A DNA stretch of 64,000 nucleotides from positions 1-64,000 of the forward strand of contig JADGDV010000020.1 in the NCBI GenBank assembly GCA_016744695.1. The letters run 5' to 3'. The notes beneath the pieces were generated by a model that worked only from the letters and a program-made list of their open reading frames with translations, did no database searches and had not been told where the DNA came from. The DNA comes from Hahellaceae bacterium. Its GTDB lineage: Bacteria > Pseudomonadota > Gammaproteobacteria > Pseudomonadales > Oleiphilaceae. The position numbers and the translations under genes were made by a program. This document shows, piece by piece, positions 7,682 through 16,782 of the stretch. Positions within the stretch are counted from its first letter, which is position 1; each line of letters opens with the position of its first letter.

Positions 7682-8911
7682 TTATTCTTGCCAACGTTTA
7701 AATATAAGCGAGGTATTGATACCACCAAATGCAAAGTTGTTACTCATTACATATTCTGTATCCAATTTCATTCCACTACCGCTGATATAGTCCAACTCTC
7801 CGCATTGCGGATCTACTTTTGATAAGTTAATAGTTGGAGCAAACCAGTTATTACGCATCATTTCTATTGAAAGCCAGGCTTCCATAGAACCGCATGCACC
7901 CAAGGTGTGCCCTACGTAACTTTTAAGAGAGCTGATAGGTGTGTTTTTTCCTATGGCATGCTCAGTGGCTAATGTCTCTGCGATATCACCTTTGTCTGTA
8001 GCTGTACCGTGGCCATTCACATAGCCAATTTCTTTAGCTGACAGGTTTGCATCTGACAGCGCAAGCTTCATTGCAATTCCCATTGTCTCAGATGAAGGCT
8101 GAGTAACATGTAAGCCGTCAGAGTTGGTACCAAACCCGACTATTTCGGCTAAAATATTGGCCCCACGCGCTTTAGCGTGCTCTAGTTCTTCGAGAATTAA
8201 GGTGCAAGCACCTTCTCCTATTACTAATCCATCACGCTCTACATCATAAGGCCGAGGGGTTAACTCCGGTGTGTCATTTTTTGTGCTGGTGGCATATAAG
8301 GTATCAAATACAGCCGCTTCGGTTGCGCAGAGCTCTTCACCTCCACCGGCAATCATCAGTGGCTGTTTACCATGTTGTATTGCTTCATAAGCATAGCCAA
8401 TAGCTTGAGACCCCGATGTGCATGCGGAGCTTGTTGTGATAACCCTGCCTTTTGTAGAAAAGTACACTCCAATATTAGCTGCTGTGGTGTGAGGCATCAT
8501 TTTAATATAGCTAGTGGCAGTAACACCTTTCATCTTGCCTGTTTTCATCATTTCACCAAAAGCAAGAATAGGTGGGGTGCTTCCGATTGATGAGCCATAG
8601 GCAACGCCCATTGCCCCAGATTGAACGATAGGGTCATCTAGTAAACCGGCTGTGATGAGGGCATTTTCTGTGGCATAGGTGGCCATTAATGACACTCGGC
8701 CCATTGAACGAATTTTTTTACGGGTAAAATGTTTTGGGTTTTCAAAGTGTGTCACGGGTGCCGCAAGCCGCGTTCCCAGTGCTTCATAGCGATCCCACTC
8801 AGGCATGGTGACTACTTTATTTTTACCTATTTTTAAATTGGGATAAATAGTTGACCAGTCATCACCTAGGGCTGTAACGCCTGCCGCACCTGTAATTACA
8901 ACGCGTTTCAT
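7682..8911 (-). CDS. apeR: Aryl polyene ketosynthase ApeR
   Basis: The product, 409 residues, is a FabF-type ketosynthase. The catalytic triad is visible: Cys164 in SSACTSGS, His301 in GHGTATD and His335 in VGHTLGA. In characterised APE clusters the last ketosynthase gene, following the KR, is ApeR. It is a homodimeric KS thought to act early in chain building. The start overlaps the apeQ stop by one base, indicating translational coupling. It is the last gene of the minus-strand operon. The symbol rests on gene order plus family. Confidence 0.9.
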   Translation of the reverse strand: MKRVVITGAAGVTALGDDWSTIYPNLKIGKNKVVTMPEWDRYEALGTRLAAPVTHFENPKHFTRKKIRSMGRVSLMATYATENALITAGLLDDPIVQSGAMGVAYGSSIGSTPPILAFGEMMKTGKMKGVTATSYIKMMPHTTAANIGVYFSTKGRVITTSSACTSGSQAIGYAYEAIQHGKQPLMIAGGGEELCATEAAVFDTLYATSTKNDTPELTPRPYDVERDGLVIGEGACTLILEELEHAKARGANILAEIVGFGTNSDGLHVTQPSSETMGIAMKLALSDANLSAKEIGYVNGHGTATDKGDIAETLATEHAIGKNTPISSLKSYVGHTLGACGSMEAWLSIEMMRNNWFAPTINLSKVDPQCGELDYISGSGMKLDTEYVMSNNFAFGGINTSLIFKRWQE

Positions 8912-9642
8912 TATGCTAGTCCTCCATTTACCGATATTACCTGGCGAGTGATATACGCCGCCCCGTCAGACATTAGAAAATCAACCGTGGCGGCTACTTC
9001 ATCCACTGAACCTGTACGCCTGAGAGGTATATGCTTAACTATTTCTTTTGTTAGCGTCTCATCAGCTATTCCTGTGTCTATTAGGCCTGGCGCGACACAA
9101 TTAACGGTAATCTTACGCTTGGCTAACTCAAGGGATAAAGACTTTGTGGCTGCAATTAAGCCTCCTTTAGATGCGCTGTAATTAACCTGACCACGATTGC
9201 CAATAATACCTGAAACGCTGGCCATTGTTATTATCCGACCTCCTTTTCTGGCTCGAACCATAGGCATAACAAGGGGGTGAAGAATATTATAAAAACTGTC
9301 AAGGTTTGTATGAATTACGCTATCCCATTCGTCTTCTTCCATTGCTGGAAAAGCGGTATCTCGTGTAATGCCTGCATTGCAAACAATGCCATAAAACGGA
9401 CCGTACTGTTCAACATCCTCTTCAAGTAATTGCTTGGCATGAGCTCTGTCTTGTACATCAAACTGCAAAATATGGCTGGCCACACCTTTACTCAAAATCT
9501 CATTACTGGTTTCTTCTGCTTGCTCAATATTTGAGCAGCAGTGCACCGTAATATCAAAGCCACTGTCTGCAAGTTTGAGTGCAATTGCCTTGCCTATGCC
9601 TCTACTAGAGCCTGTTATTAATACGCGTTTATTCATTTTCAT
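8911..9642 (-). CDS. apeQ: 3-ketoacyl-ACP reductase ApeQ (FabG-like SDR)
   Basis: The product has 243 residues. It is a short-chain dehydrogenase with cofactor motif TGSSRGIG (10-17), NAG near 89-91, and catalytic Ser142, Tyr155 and Lys159 (NYSASKGG). It reduces the beta-keto group of the growing polyene on the ACP, using NADPH by analogy with FabG. It overlaps apeP by 4 bases upstream (ATGA type) and apeR by 1 base downstream. Confidence 0.92.
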   Translation of the reverse strand: MKMNKRVLITGSSRGIGKAIALKLADSGFDITVHCCSNIEQAEETSNEILSKGVASHILQFDVQDRAHAKQLLEEDVEQYGPFYGIVCNAGITRDTAFPAMEEDEWDSVIHTNLDSFYNILHPLVMPMVRARKGGRIITMASVSGIIGNRGQVNYSASKGGLIAATKSLSLELAKRKITVNCVAPGLIDTGIADETLTKEIVKHIPLRRTGSVDEVAATVDFLMSDGAAYITRQVISVNGGLA

Positions 9643-10109
9643 TCTTCCTTGCCATTATTCCTAACACTGTTTAAGTAAGCTTCAGCGTCAGGGGGTTGAA
9701 AGGCATTTATATTGGCATTTACAACCGCGATGTTATTGATGGATATTGTACAGTCAAATACAAATAGACCACTTTCTTCTTGAATTACCTGCTCTGCATA
9801 TACTTGTAGTGTGGCGTTATTTGGAAATACGGTGCATTCAGGTGCATATTTTCGAGAGCCAAGCAAAAAACCGAGCTTTGTTTTTTTTCCTGCAAGTTGT
9901 CCGTGAATACCCGAAAATGCAGCAATCGTTTGCGCCATGTATTCAATACCAACGTAAGATGGAACACCATTTAGTGATGTATCAAAAAATAATGTTTCAG
10001 GTTGGATGGTTAGCAAACAGGTCACACTATTGGTGCTGTAGGTCTCGACTGAGTCAAGCAGGCACATCGGGTTTGCATGTGGAACTACGTCTAGTATATT
10101 AAAATTCAT
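9639..10109 (-). CDS. apeP: 3-hydroxyacyl-ACP dehydratase ApeP (hotdog fold)
   Basis: The product has 156 residues. The opening DVVPHANPMCLLDSV is the usual signature of ApeP-like dehydratases, with His12 likely catalytic. Known APE systems use an ApeI/ApeP dehydratase pair. Both are present here but nearly 10 kb apart in the operon. The upstream gap of 80 bp to an unrelated lipoprotein gene is unusual in this tightly packed operon. Confidence 0.88.
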   Translation of the reverse strand: MNFNILDVVPHANPMCLLDSVETYSTNSVTCLLTIQPETLFFDTSLNGVPSYVGIEYMAQTIAAFSGIHGQLAGKKTKLGFLLGSRKYAPECTVFPNNATLQVYAEQVIQEESGLFVFDCTISINNIAVVNANINAFQPPDAEAYLNSVRNNGKEE

Positions 10110-10189
10110 ATTGTTTCAGGAATTATCTATATGCAGCTAGTTATGGATTGTATAGAGCTTCAGTGTCATCAAGCTATTATTTTAAGGAT

Positions 10190-10783
10190 TTATAAATTTA
10201 AAACCTTTTCTTTTTCATGAATGTATTCTTGTTCAGTAATTAATCCCTCCTCAAACCACTTTTTTAAATCCCTTAACTGGTCAGCTTTACTCTCGTTATG
10301 TCCATTTAACTGCTTGTTGTTGAGATGAATTGTTTTTCTATATGCATCTACCATTTTAGGGGAGTAGCCTGAAAGTAACTTATTGATAACGGGATCCATT
10401 TTTGAGTCTATGCTTGCCCATTTAGTCAGGTCTAGACCACCTTTACCATTAAGGTGGTACTCTGCATATGCCACAGGTTTAGTACCTTTATAAAGTTGCA
10501 ACTCAGCGTGATGCATATACATACCTAAATCCCATGCTTTTAGTGCAGTATAAGTTAAGTGATATTCACAATAGTTTGGTTTGTCGCCTTTATATATTTC
10601 AGTTGTAATACCATGTCGCTCGAAGCCTTTTCTCACCACGGGAATATATTCTGAAACTATGACTTTAGGGTTATTTTGTATGCAAACATGGCTTACTTGT
10701 AATGAAGGGTCAACTTCTTTAACTTTTATGCTTGTACACGATGCTAGAAGAGCAAGAAAGAGAACTGTTAATATTTTTTTCAT
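10190..10783 (-). CDS. Sbal_3080-type lipoprotein with SHOCT-like tail, inside the APE operon
   Basis: The product has 197 residues with a lipoprotein signal (lipobox LASC). The mature domain has CIQNNPKVIVSEYIPVV and GFERHG, which resembles the Sbal_3080 lipoprotein family. The C-terminal ~30 residues (LRDLKKWFEEGLITEQEY) match the short SHOCT oligomerisation motif. It is not a known APE gene. Gaps of 80 bp and 34 bp around it, where neighbours usually overlap, suggest an insertion between apeO and apeP. Its role in the pigment pathway, if any, is unknown. Confidence 0.7.
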   Translation of the reverse strand: MKKILTVLFLALLASCTSIKVKEVDPSLQVSHVCIQNNPKVIVSEYIPVVRKGFERHGITTEIYKGDKPNYCEYHLTYTALKAWDLGMYMHHAELQLYKGTKPVAYAEYHLNGKGGLDLTKWASIDSKMDPVINKLLSGYSPKMVDAYRKTIHLNNKQLNGHNESKADQLRDLKKWFEEGLITEQEYIHEKEKVLNL

Positions 10784-10817
10784 ATTTATATCATCGTATT
10801 AATTATGAATAGCCGTA

Positions 10818-12020
10818 TCACGTTGAAGTAAGTATCAATGATACATTGCTGCCACCAAAAGCAAATGAGTTGCTCATGCAGTAGTTTAACTTATTTGGTT
10901 GATTTGAGTCGCTGACAAAATTGACTGATTCTATTTCAGGATCATGTTCGTGATCCCATAACATGGGGGGAATGCGGGGTTTAGCTGTTTTAGCATTAGA
11001 TAGCAGTAAGTAACAAATACCCGCTTCAATCGCCCCTGCTGCGCCTAAGGTATGTCCGGTTAGTGGCTTGGTAGAACTACACAATGTATCGTTCGATAAA
11101 ACCTTGCTTATGGCTTTAGATTCCATCAGCTCGTTGTGGCGTGTGCCTGTTCCATGGCAGTTTAGGTAGTCTATTTGCGTATTATTCAGGCCTGCATCAT
11201 CAAGTGCGGCCTGCATGGCGAGTATTGCTCCCTCTCCCTCAGGGTGGGGGGCTGAAATATGGTGTGCATCGGATGATTCACCTACACCGGCTAGCGAAAT
11301 ACATACGTCCCCATATTGGTGAGTTTCACAAATAAACAGACAAGCGCCTTCACCAATATTAATGCCATCCCGATTTTTACTGAAAGGGTTTGTAATTGTG
11401 CTTGATGTAGCCTCAAGGCTTGAAAACCCTTGTACGGTTAGTTGGCATAATGAATCGACACCCCCGCATATTACTGCATCACAAAAGCCCGATTCAATAA
11501 GTCTTCGGGCGCTAATAAAAGCTTTACCACTAGATGAACAGGCTGTTGAAATACAGAACGCAGGGCCGGAAAGCTCAAAATAATTAGCCAGGCAGTGTGC
11601 AGGGTCGCCCATTTCCTGCATTGAATAATGAAACTCAGAGGGGAAGTCTCCGCTAAGACTTCGAGCTTCAACTGCTTGTTCACCTTCTAATATCCCCGAA
11701 GTGCTGGTCCCTAGAACAATACCAATTCTATCTTTTGGGTAGCGTGTTTTGAGTTCTTCAACATTAATTTTAATTTGCTCTGCTGCTGTTAACAGTATGC
11801 GATTATTCCGGGTATATTTTTTTTCATCAAATAGAGGGTTTAACCATTGGTCTGGGATTTTCGCCGCGATAGTGGTGCCTGAATCTGAGTCAGCTTTTTT
11901 ATTTAACTCAAAGGTTTGTAAGTTTTGTTGAGTATTTGTTCTTAACCCTTCTGAACAGCTCTCTTTGTCAGCGCCTAGCGCACATACAATACCCATGGCT
12001 GTTAAGTTAATTTGAATCAT
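10818..12020 (-). CDS. apeO: Aryl polyene ketosynthase ApeO (elongation KS)
   Basis: The product, 400 residues, is a FabB/F-like ketosynthase with Cys161 (TACSSS), His289 (NCHGTGT) and His323 (TGHTLGAAG). In characterised APE systems ApeO pairs with the chain-length factor ApeC to extend the polyene. The start overlaps the DUF3261 gene by 14 bases. The symbol is by gene order and the presence of a CLF in the same operon. Confidence 0.88.
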   Translation of the reverse strand: MIQINLTAMGIVCALGADKESCSEGLRTNTQQNLQTFELNKKADSDSGTTIAAKIPDQWLNPLFDEKKYTRNNRILLTAAEQIKINVEELKTRYPKDRIGIVLGTSTSGILEGEQAVEARSLSGDFPSEFHYSMQEMGDPAHCLANYFELSGPAFCISTACSSSGKAFISARRLIESGFCDAVICGGVDSLCQLTVQGFSSLEATSSTITNPFSKNRDGINIGEGACLFICETHQYGDVCISLAGVGESSDAHHISAPHPEGEGAILAMQAALDDAGLNNTQIDYLNCHGTGTRHNELMESKAISKVLSNDTLCSSTKPLTGHTLGAAGAIEAGICYLLLSNAKTAKPRIPPMLWDHEHDPEIESVNFVSDSNQPNKLNYCMSNSFAFGGSNVSLILTST

Positions 12021-12627
12021 GCGCTTCCCACTCCAGGGTATTTATACTCAGTTTGTAGCCCCTTTGAATATGATCGAAATGGACTTGTTGTGGCCATTGC
12101 TGCAAAGAATTATATTCTATGATAATCAGAGCTTGCTGACCTTGATTAAATGTCCGGATTTTACTATGACCATGACCATGACCATGAGCTTGTTCCCTGA
12201 TACTGAGTGTTGGGAGTTGTTTTTGTAGTGTGCCTTGATTGGAAAAGGTGAGTAAGAAATCGGCAAGCATAAACTCAGGGCGTAAATCATCAGGTACAAA
12301 CGGACGCTTGGTATATTGAATATCACCTTGTTTTGGCCAATGGATTGTAAAAAGATCAAGCCCTGAGGGGCTTAAGCCAACAAAGTTTATTTGTGTTGAT
12401 GATATTTCAATATGTATTAATAGTTCATGCTTATTATTGGCGTGGTGAGCGACCAGTGATTGCGTTAATACACCGCTAGGCAACTCAGGAAAAACAAGGT
12501 TAAAAGGCTGCCCGCTGGCGATGACTATACTTGAAGGGGCTGTGCCAATATTGGCGCAGCTCACAACAAGAATACAGTTTAAAATGGTTAGCAGCAGCTT
12601 TGGCTTGGCTTTGTTTAAGACTGACAT
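12007..12627 (-). CDS. DUF3261 lipoprotein with a His-Gly repeat
   Basis: The product has 206 residues with a lipoprotein signal (lipobox VVSC, Cys24). DUF3261 proteins are regular members of APE operons next to the exporter and are probably outer-membrane-associated. A (His-Gly)3-His run near residue 150 is encoded by an imperfect 6-base tandem repeat (see 12166-12188). It overlaps apeO by 14 bases and follows the flavoprotein gene with an 8-base gap. Confidence 0.8.
   Translation of the reverse strand: MSVLNKAKPKLLLTILNCILVVSCANIGTAPSSIVIASGQPFNLVFPELPSGVLTQSLVAHHANNKHELLIHIEISSTQINFVGLSPSGLDLFTIHWPKQGDIQYTKRPFVPDDLRPEFMLADFLLTFSNQGTLQKQLPTLSIREQAHGHGHGHSKIRTFNQGQQALIIIEYNSLQQWPQQVHFDHIQRGYKLSINTLEWEAHDSN
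12166..12188 (+). repeat. Hexanucleotide tandem repeat inside the DUF3261 gene
   Basis: About 3.5 units of ATGACC in tandem (plus strand), encoding alternating His-Gly on the minus strand. The unit is a multiple of three, so slippage would change the number of His-Gly pairs without breaking the frame. Confidence 0.7.
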
Positions 12628-12635
12628 GGCTTTAC

Positions 12636-13871
12636 TTAATGCTCACAGAGTTCAACAAGCGTATTAAGGCGCATTTCAGATTTTTCTACAAAGGGGTTGT
12701 TGGTGTCCCATGCATAGCCTGCCAAAATGGAACAAATCATTTTCTTAATCTTATCATCCTGATTTTTAGAGAATAACACTGTTTGAAATCGCAGGTCATA
12801 CCAGGCGGTTACAAATGTTCTGAATGTATCGATGCCCTGGTTAAGAGGGTTGCTGAACTCGGTTTCCCAGTTTACAGACTCTCCTTTCAACATACGCACG
12901 ACGAGAGGTGCGGCTAGTTGAGCTGATTTAAGTGCTATCGTCACCCCTGATGAAAATACAGGATCAAGAAACTCACCTGCATTACCTAATAAAGCATAAT
13001 TATCGCCGTAGAGTTGACTTACATTGGCTGAATAACCTTTTAAACATTGGGTTGGGGAATTAAGCTCAGAATTTTTTAATAACTCTCGAATTCTTGGGCT
13101 TTGCTGGATAAAATCTAGTAATATTTCTTCATTGTTGAGGTGTGATTTACCTTCAAAGTATTTTGGTTCTCCAACTACACCGGCGCTAGCGATGCCACCT
13201 TGAAATGGAATTAGCCAATACCAGATATCTTTGTGCTCAGGGTGAATACCGATCAATATTTTATTTCGATCATAATCCGAGCATTCAATATTATCTTTAA
13301 AATGAGCAAAATATGAATGTCTTATAGGGAAGTCCGAAGGTACTTCAAGATTAAGTAATCGAGGCAATACCCGCCCGAATCCACTCGCATCGAGTAGAAA
13401 TTTACATTCTATGCAGTACTCTTCGTTATTTGTTAAATCACGAATATGCAGGCGATTTCCATTTACTATTTCATCAATGCTGAGCACTTCATGTTGATAA
13501 CGAATTGGTACGCCTTGAGCCTGCGCAGAGTCTGCCAAAATTTTATCAAAGGTGCCTCGTTGAACTTGAAAAGTCGATTCAGGGCCTTCAGTAAATTTTT
13601 CGGAAAAATCAAAACTACAGTAATCATCTCCATCCTGGAACGCCGCTCCGTTTTTAAACTGAAAGCCAGCTTTTTTTACATCATCTAGCATGTTTGCTTC
13701 TTCAAGAATTGACATACATTGAGGCAGCAGGCTTTCTCCTATCGAAAAACGAGGAAAGTTTTGGCGTTCGATGATGATGCAATCAGTATTTTGTTGTGAC
13801 AAAAGGCTACCGATGCAGCTACCTGATGGGCCTGCACCGATAATGACGACATCATGTAATTCCGTTTTCAT
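12636..13871 (-). CDS. FAD-dependent halogenase-like oxidoreductase of the APE operon
   Basis: Numbering is from an upstream ATG (13883). The better start is ATG 13871, which overlaps the exporter stop as ATGA and has GGAG 6 bases ahead. Motifs: GAGPSG (16-21, FAD), PRFSIGESLLP (44-54), Lys77 in FKNGAAF at the place of the halogenase active-site Lys, and WYWLIP (221-226), the WxWxIP signature of flavin-dependent halogenases. It could halogenate the aryl head group, as xanthomonadins are brominated aryl polyenes. It could instead be a hydroxylase or oxidase. It would need reduced flavin from a reductase not seen in the operon. Confidence 0.8.
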   Translation of the reverse strand: MKTELHDVVIIGAGPSGSCIGSLLSQQNTDCIIIERQNFPRFSIGESLLPQCMSILEEANMLDDVKKAGFQFKNGAAFQDGDDYCSFDFSEKFTEGPESTFQVQRGTFDKILADSAQAQGVPIRYQHEVLSIDEIVNGNRLHIRDLTNNEEYCIECKFLLDASGFGRVLPRLLNLEVPSDFPIRHSYFAHFKDNIECSDYDRNKILIGIHPEHKDIWYWLIPFQGGIASAGVVGEPKYFEGKSHLNNEEILLDFIQQSPRIRELLKNSELNSPTQCLKGYSANVSQLYGDNYALLGNAGEFLDPVFSSGVTIALKSAQLAAPLVVRMLKGESVNWETEFSNPLNQGIDTFRTFVTAWYDLRFQTVLFSKNQDDKIKKMICSILAGYAWDTNNPFVEKSEMRLNTLVELCEH

Positions 13872-16144
13872 TGAGATCTCCATAAGAAACGTATTGTAGG
13901 GGTAAATAAAATAAGCGCGACTATTCCTGACATTACACCACTACCAAAACTGGCAACAGCGGGGGTAGCGCTAAATGAAAGCAAGCCAAAGGCGAGTAGT
14001 GTAGAAATTGATGATAAAAGGATAGCTAAACGAACTCGGTCGCCGCTCAATGGGGACAGGTAGAAAATGATGTAATCTAACCCTAGAGCAATAATGAGTA
14101 ATGCGGCGAACAAATTAAATATGTTGAGGTACCCCATCCATAAAAAACTACTGAAAAGTGATACTGCAATGGCTAGTGCGACTAAGGCGATAGCATATAA
14201 AGCGTCTTTAAAATTAAACATCCAGCTAAGATAACAAAGAGCCAAAATTAAAATTCCAGAAAGCAATAGGAGAACGGAGGATCGAATTTCACCTAACACA
14301 GAAGAGATATCATTAGGCTTGTCTATTAGCAGTGGATAGGGTTGCTGAGTAGTTAATTTTTTGACGGACGACCAGTCACTCACTTTTTGCAGTAGATAAA
14401 TAGCGGCAATATTATCCGAACCGTTTAGTAGTAATTGCTGAGCGCCGGAAACGGGTAATTGTTGGGTAATATCGGCTAATGATACAGTTTGTTTACCTGA
14501 GTATAAAAAGCGTGTTGCTTCGGGCTTGTAGTCGAGTAGAGACAAGTACTCTTGTGCGACGCCACTTGCTAATAGCTTATGGATGAGTTTTTGGTTTTCA
14601 TGTTGCTGATGTGTATCTGGTAGCCATGATGTTAGCGCTAAATAAGCATTAATCTGTTGATTCTGAATAGCCGCCTTAAGTTGCTGGTCTAAAAAATGAG
14701 TTTTTTTCAGTAGCTGTTGCTCATTGGGTGCTGTTACCAATAAAAACCCTGACTCCCACTGACTTTGGGTAATCTGGCGGAAGTTTTTCTCCTCTTCAAA
14801 CAAGGCTTCTGAGGGAGTGATAAGCAAGCGAATATCATCCTTAAAAAGATTTTCGCTTTGCAGTGTTAAGACTAACAAACTGAGTGTTAACAAGACTAAA
14901 GACAGAAAAAGTAATCTAGTTTTAGTGATAATTAAAAAACGAAAAGGGAGATGGTAAATAGTAATTAACCAAGAGGCTACGTCACTCATTCTTTCTTGTC
15001 GCCAGGGATGGGCGTTAATCACGTAGCGAGTAAACAGGTAGGCGCTAAGTAAGCCAAATATCATAAATACGGCCACTTGTTTTAATAAAGGTAATGGCGC
15101 CATTGCTAGTAAAGAATATCCCAAAACTGAAGTAATAAGTGAGGCGCTTAATGCTTTATGAAATAACGAACTGTTTTCTTTGGGGCCGCTTCTATGAGCA
15201 AAAAAATGAAATGTATAATCGATGGAAATACCTACCAGACTAACGGCAAATACAAAGGTAAGTATGTGGATTTCTTCAAATAGGCAGGCAATGGCTGCAA
15301 GCCCTGTAAGTATTGAGGAACTCACGCCAAGTACCGATAAGAAAAGCGGGAGTGGGGACCTGAATACCACCATAACCATTAAAATAATGCCAATCAGTGC
15401 GGCAAGGCCGTAGCTTGAAACTTCGTATTTTGCTTGCTGCTCAGCCGCGGTACTATGGAAGGCGAAGCCGCTACGGATTATATCTGCATTTTGGTGTTTA
15501 TATTGCTTAGTTACTTTGTTTATAAACGTATTTATTTGGGTGATTTGATCAACGGTATCGCCTGCTTTTAGCGTTCCTGATAACGACTGATATATTAGTC
15601 CATTTGTCTTAATATTTTGTGTTGAACTTAGGTTCAGCCCCATGGTTTGGCTCATATAACGCATGTAGTTTAAGCCAATGAATAGCGGGTCAGTAGTGAT
15701 AGCCTGTTCAACTAAATGATTGCCTGGCATAGTAAGTACGCCATAAGTATCGCTAATGAATGCGGTGTTCTGCTCTGCAAGTAGTTGCTCATGTTGTTCT
15801 GGGGCCAAAAAATGCCCGCTAGAAAAAAACATAAGAAGTGTTTCGTTGGTGTTGAGTGGTTTACTATCGAATTTAATAAAGGGGGTAAGTTTTTTTTTCA
15901 ATACATTGCCGATGACGGTGCTTTCTTGCTCGCTACTGGCACCGACTAATAATGCAATGTTACGCTGTAGGCTGTTGTTTTTTTGGTCTAATAATTGAGT
16001 CACTTTCTGCGGGTAAGCGGTGTTAGGGATAACGCTTAGTATATCGGCTTGTAAAGATACATCTTCAGAAAAACGCCATGCAGATACAGCGCACAGTAAA
16101 CTGATGACTAAAACCCAAATGCTAATGCGAAGTGTGAAGTTCAT
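13868..16144 (-). CDS. MMPL/RND-family exporter of the APE operon
   Basis: The product has 758 residues. One N-terminal membrane helix (LRISIWVLVISLLCAVSAW) precedes a large periplasmic domain. Five to six helices around residues 240-400, a second periplasmic domain and a second helix bundle near 620-755 complete the RND two-repeat plan. It is expected to move the lipid-linked aryl polyene from the inner membrane toward the LolA-like carrier. Both ends show 4-base overlap coupling with the neighbouring genes. Confidence 0.9.
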   Translation of the reverse strand: MNFTLRISIWVLVISLLCAVSAWRFSEDVSLQADILSVIPNTAYPQKVTQLLDQKNNSLQRNIALLVGASSEQESTVIGNVLKKKLTPFIKFDSKPLNTNETLLMFFSSGHFLAPEQHEQLLAEQNTAFISDTYGVLTMPGNHLVEQAITTDPLFIGLNYMRYMSQTMGLNLSSTQNIKTNGLIYQSLSGTLKAGDTVDQITQINTFINKVTKQYKHQNADIIRSGFAFHSTAAEQQAKYEVSSYGLAALIGIILMVMVVFRSPLPLFLSVLGVSSSILTGLAAIACLFEEIHILTFVFAVSLVGISIDYTFHFFAHRSGPKENSSLFHKALSASLITSVLGYSLLAMAPLPLLKQVAVFMIFGLLSAYLFTRYVINAHPWRQERMSDVASWLITIYHLPFRFLIITKTRLLFLSLVLLTLSLLVLTLQSENLFKDDIRLLITPSEALFEEEKNFRQITQSQWESGFLLVTAPNEQQLLKKTHFLDQQLKAAIQNQQINAYLALTSWLPDTHQQHENQKLIHKLLASGVAQEYLSLLDYKPEATRFLYSGKQTVSLADITQQLPVSGAQQLLLNGSDNIAAIYLLQKVSDWSSVKKLTTQQPYPLLIDKPNDISSVLGEIRSSVLLLLSGILILALCYLSWMFNFKDALYAIALVALAIAVSLFSSFLWMGYLNIFNLFAALLIIALGLDYIIFYLSPLSGDRVRLAILLSSISTLLAFGLLSFSATPAVASFGSGVMSGIVALILFTPTIRFLWRSQ

Positions 16145-16779
16145 GGGCCTAGTTGTTTAGAGGGGAGTGCAGGCTCAGAAAGTAGCATTTTCTGTTGGAC
16201 GTTGAATGGCTTATTCGATATTTGAGAAAACTCAATATATGTTTGCGTACCCTGAGTCTCAAATAGCCTTGCGCTGGTCAGTTGTTTTTCGCCTTTAAGT
16301 ACCAGTAATTTGAATATACGCGAGAGAGCCTCATCTTTAGGGTTTAGTTGCAGGCTCCATTCGCCGTTTGTGATACTAGACTCTATTTCAAATGATTGTT
16401 TCAGTGCGGCCAGGTTGCCAGATAAGATAGAAAGAAGAGTGGATGCAATACCTTGTCGTTTTTCTTCAACTAATAAATATTTCTTGTTTTCGCGAACCTG
16501 GTATATCCGGTTATCTATTATAACAATGCTTGAGTCTAACGGTTTTAAGGTATTCCAGATAAGACCATGATCACGTAATAGTGCAAAATCACCCGATGAA
16601 ATAATGGGTTTTTTTAGTATTTTAAGGTGTTTTGACTGTTTGAAATGACCTTGGGCTATATCGCTTTCGGACAAACTCTGCATTACAGATTGCCATATAA
16701 CAGGCTCAGCAGCCTGAGTAATATTAAAGCTAGTTAACAGTGTGAGGCTGACTAGCCATTTTTGTATATTTGTCATCAT
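16141..16779 (-). CDS. LolA-like periplasmic lipid carrier
   Basis: The product has 212 residues with a Sec signal ending near ITQAA. The mature part has the LolA-like pattern GHFKQSKHLKILKKPIISSG and GLIWNTLKPLDSS. LolA relatives in APE clusters are thought to carry the pigment lipid through the periplasm. It follows the thioesterase gene by 3 bases and overlaps the exporter start by 4. Confidence 0.88.
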   Translation of the reverse strand: MMTNIQKWLVSLTLLTSFNITQAAEPVIWQSVMQSLSESDIAQGHFKQSKHLKILKKPIISSGDFALLRDHGLIWNTLKPLDSSIVIIDNRIYQVRENKKYLLVEEKRQGIASTLLSILSGNLAALKQSFEIESSITNGEWSLQLNPKDEALSRIFKLLVLKGEKQLTSARLFETQGTQTYIEFSQISNKPFNVQQKMLLSEPALPSKQLGP

Positions 16780-16782
16780 GGG

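Noticed and set aside
7645-7685. Inverted repeat ATAACCC/GGGTTAT between the methyltransferase pseudogene and apeR
   Set aside because: Only 7 bp with a 26-base loop and no T-run. Too weak to call a terminator.
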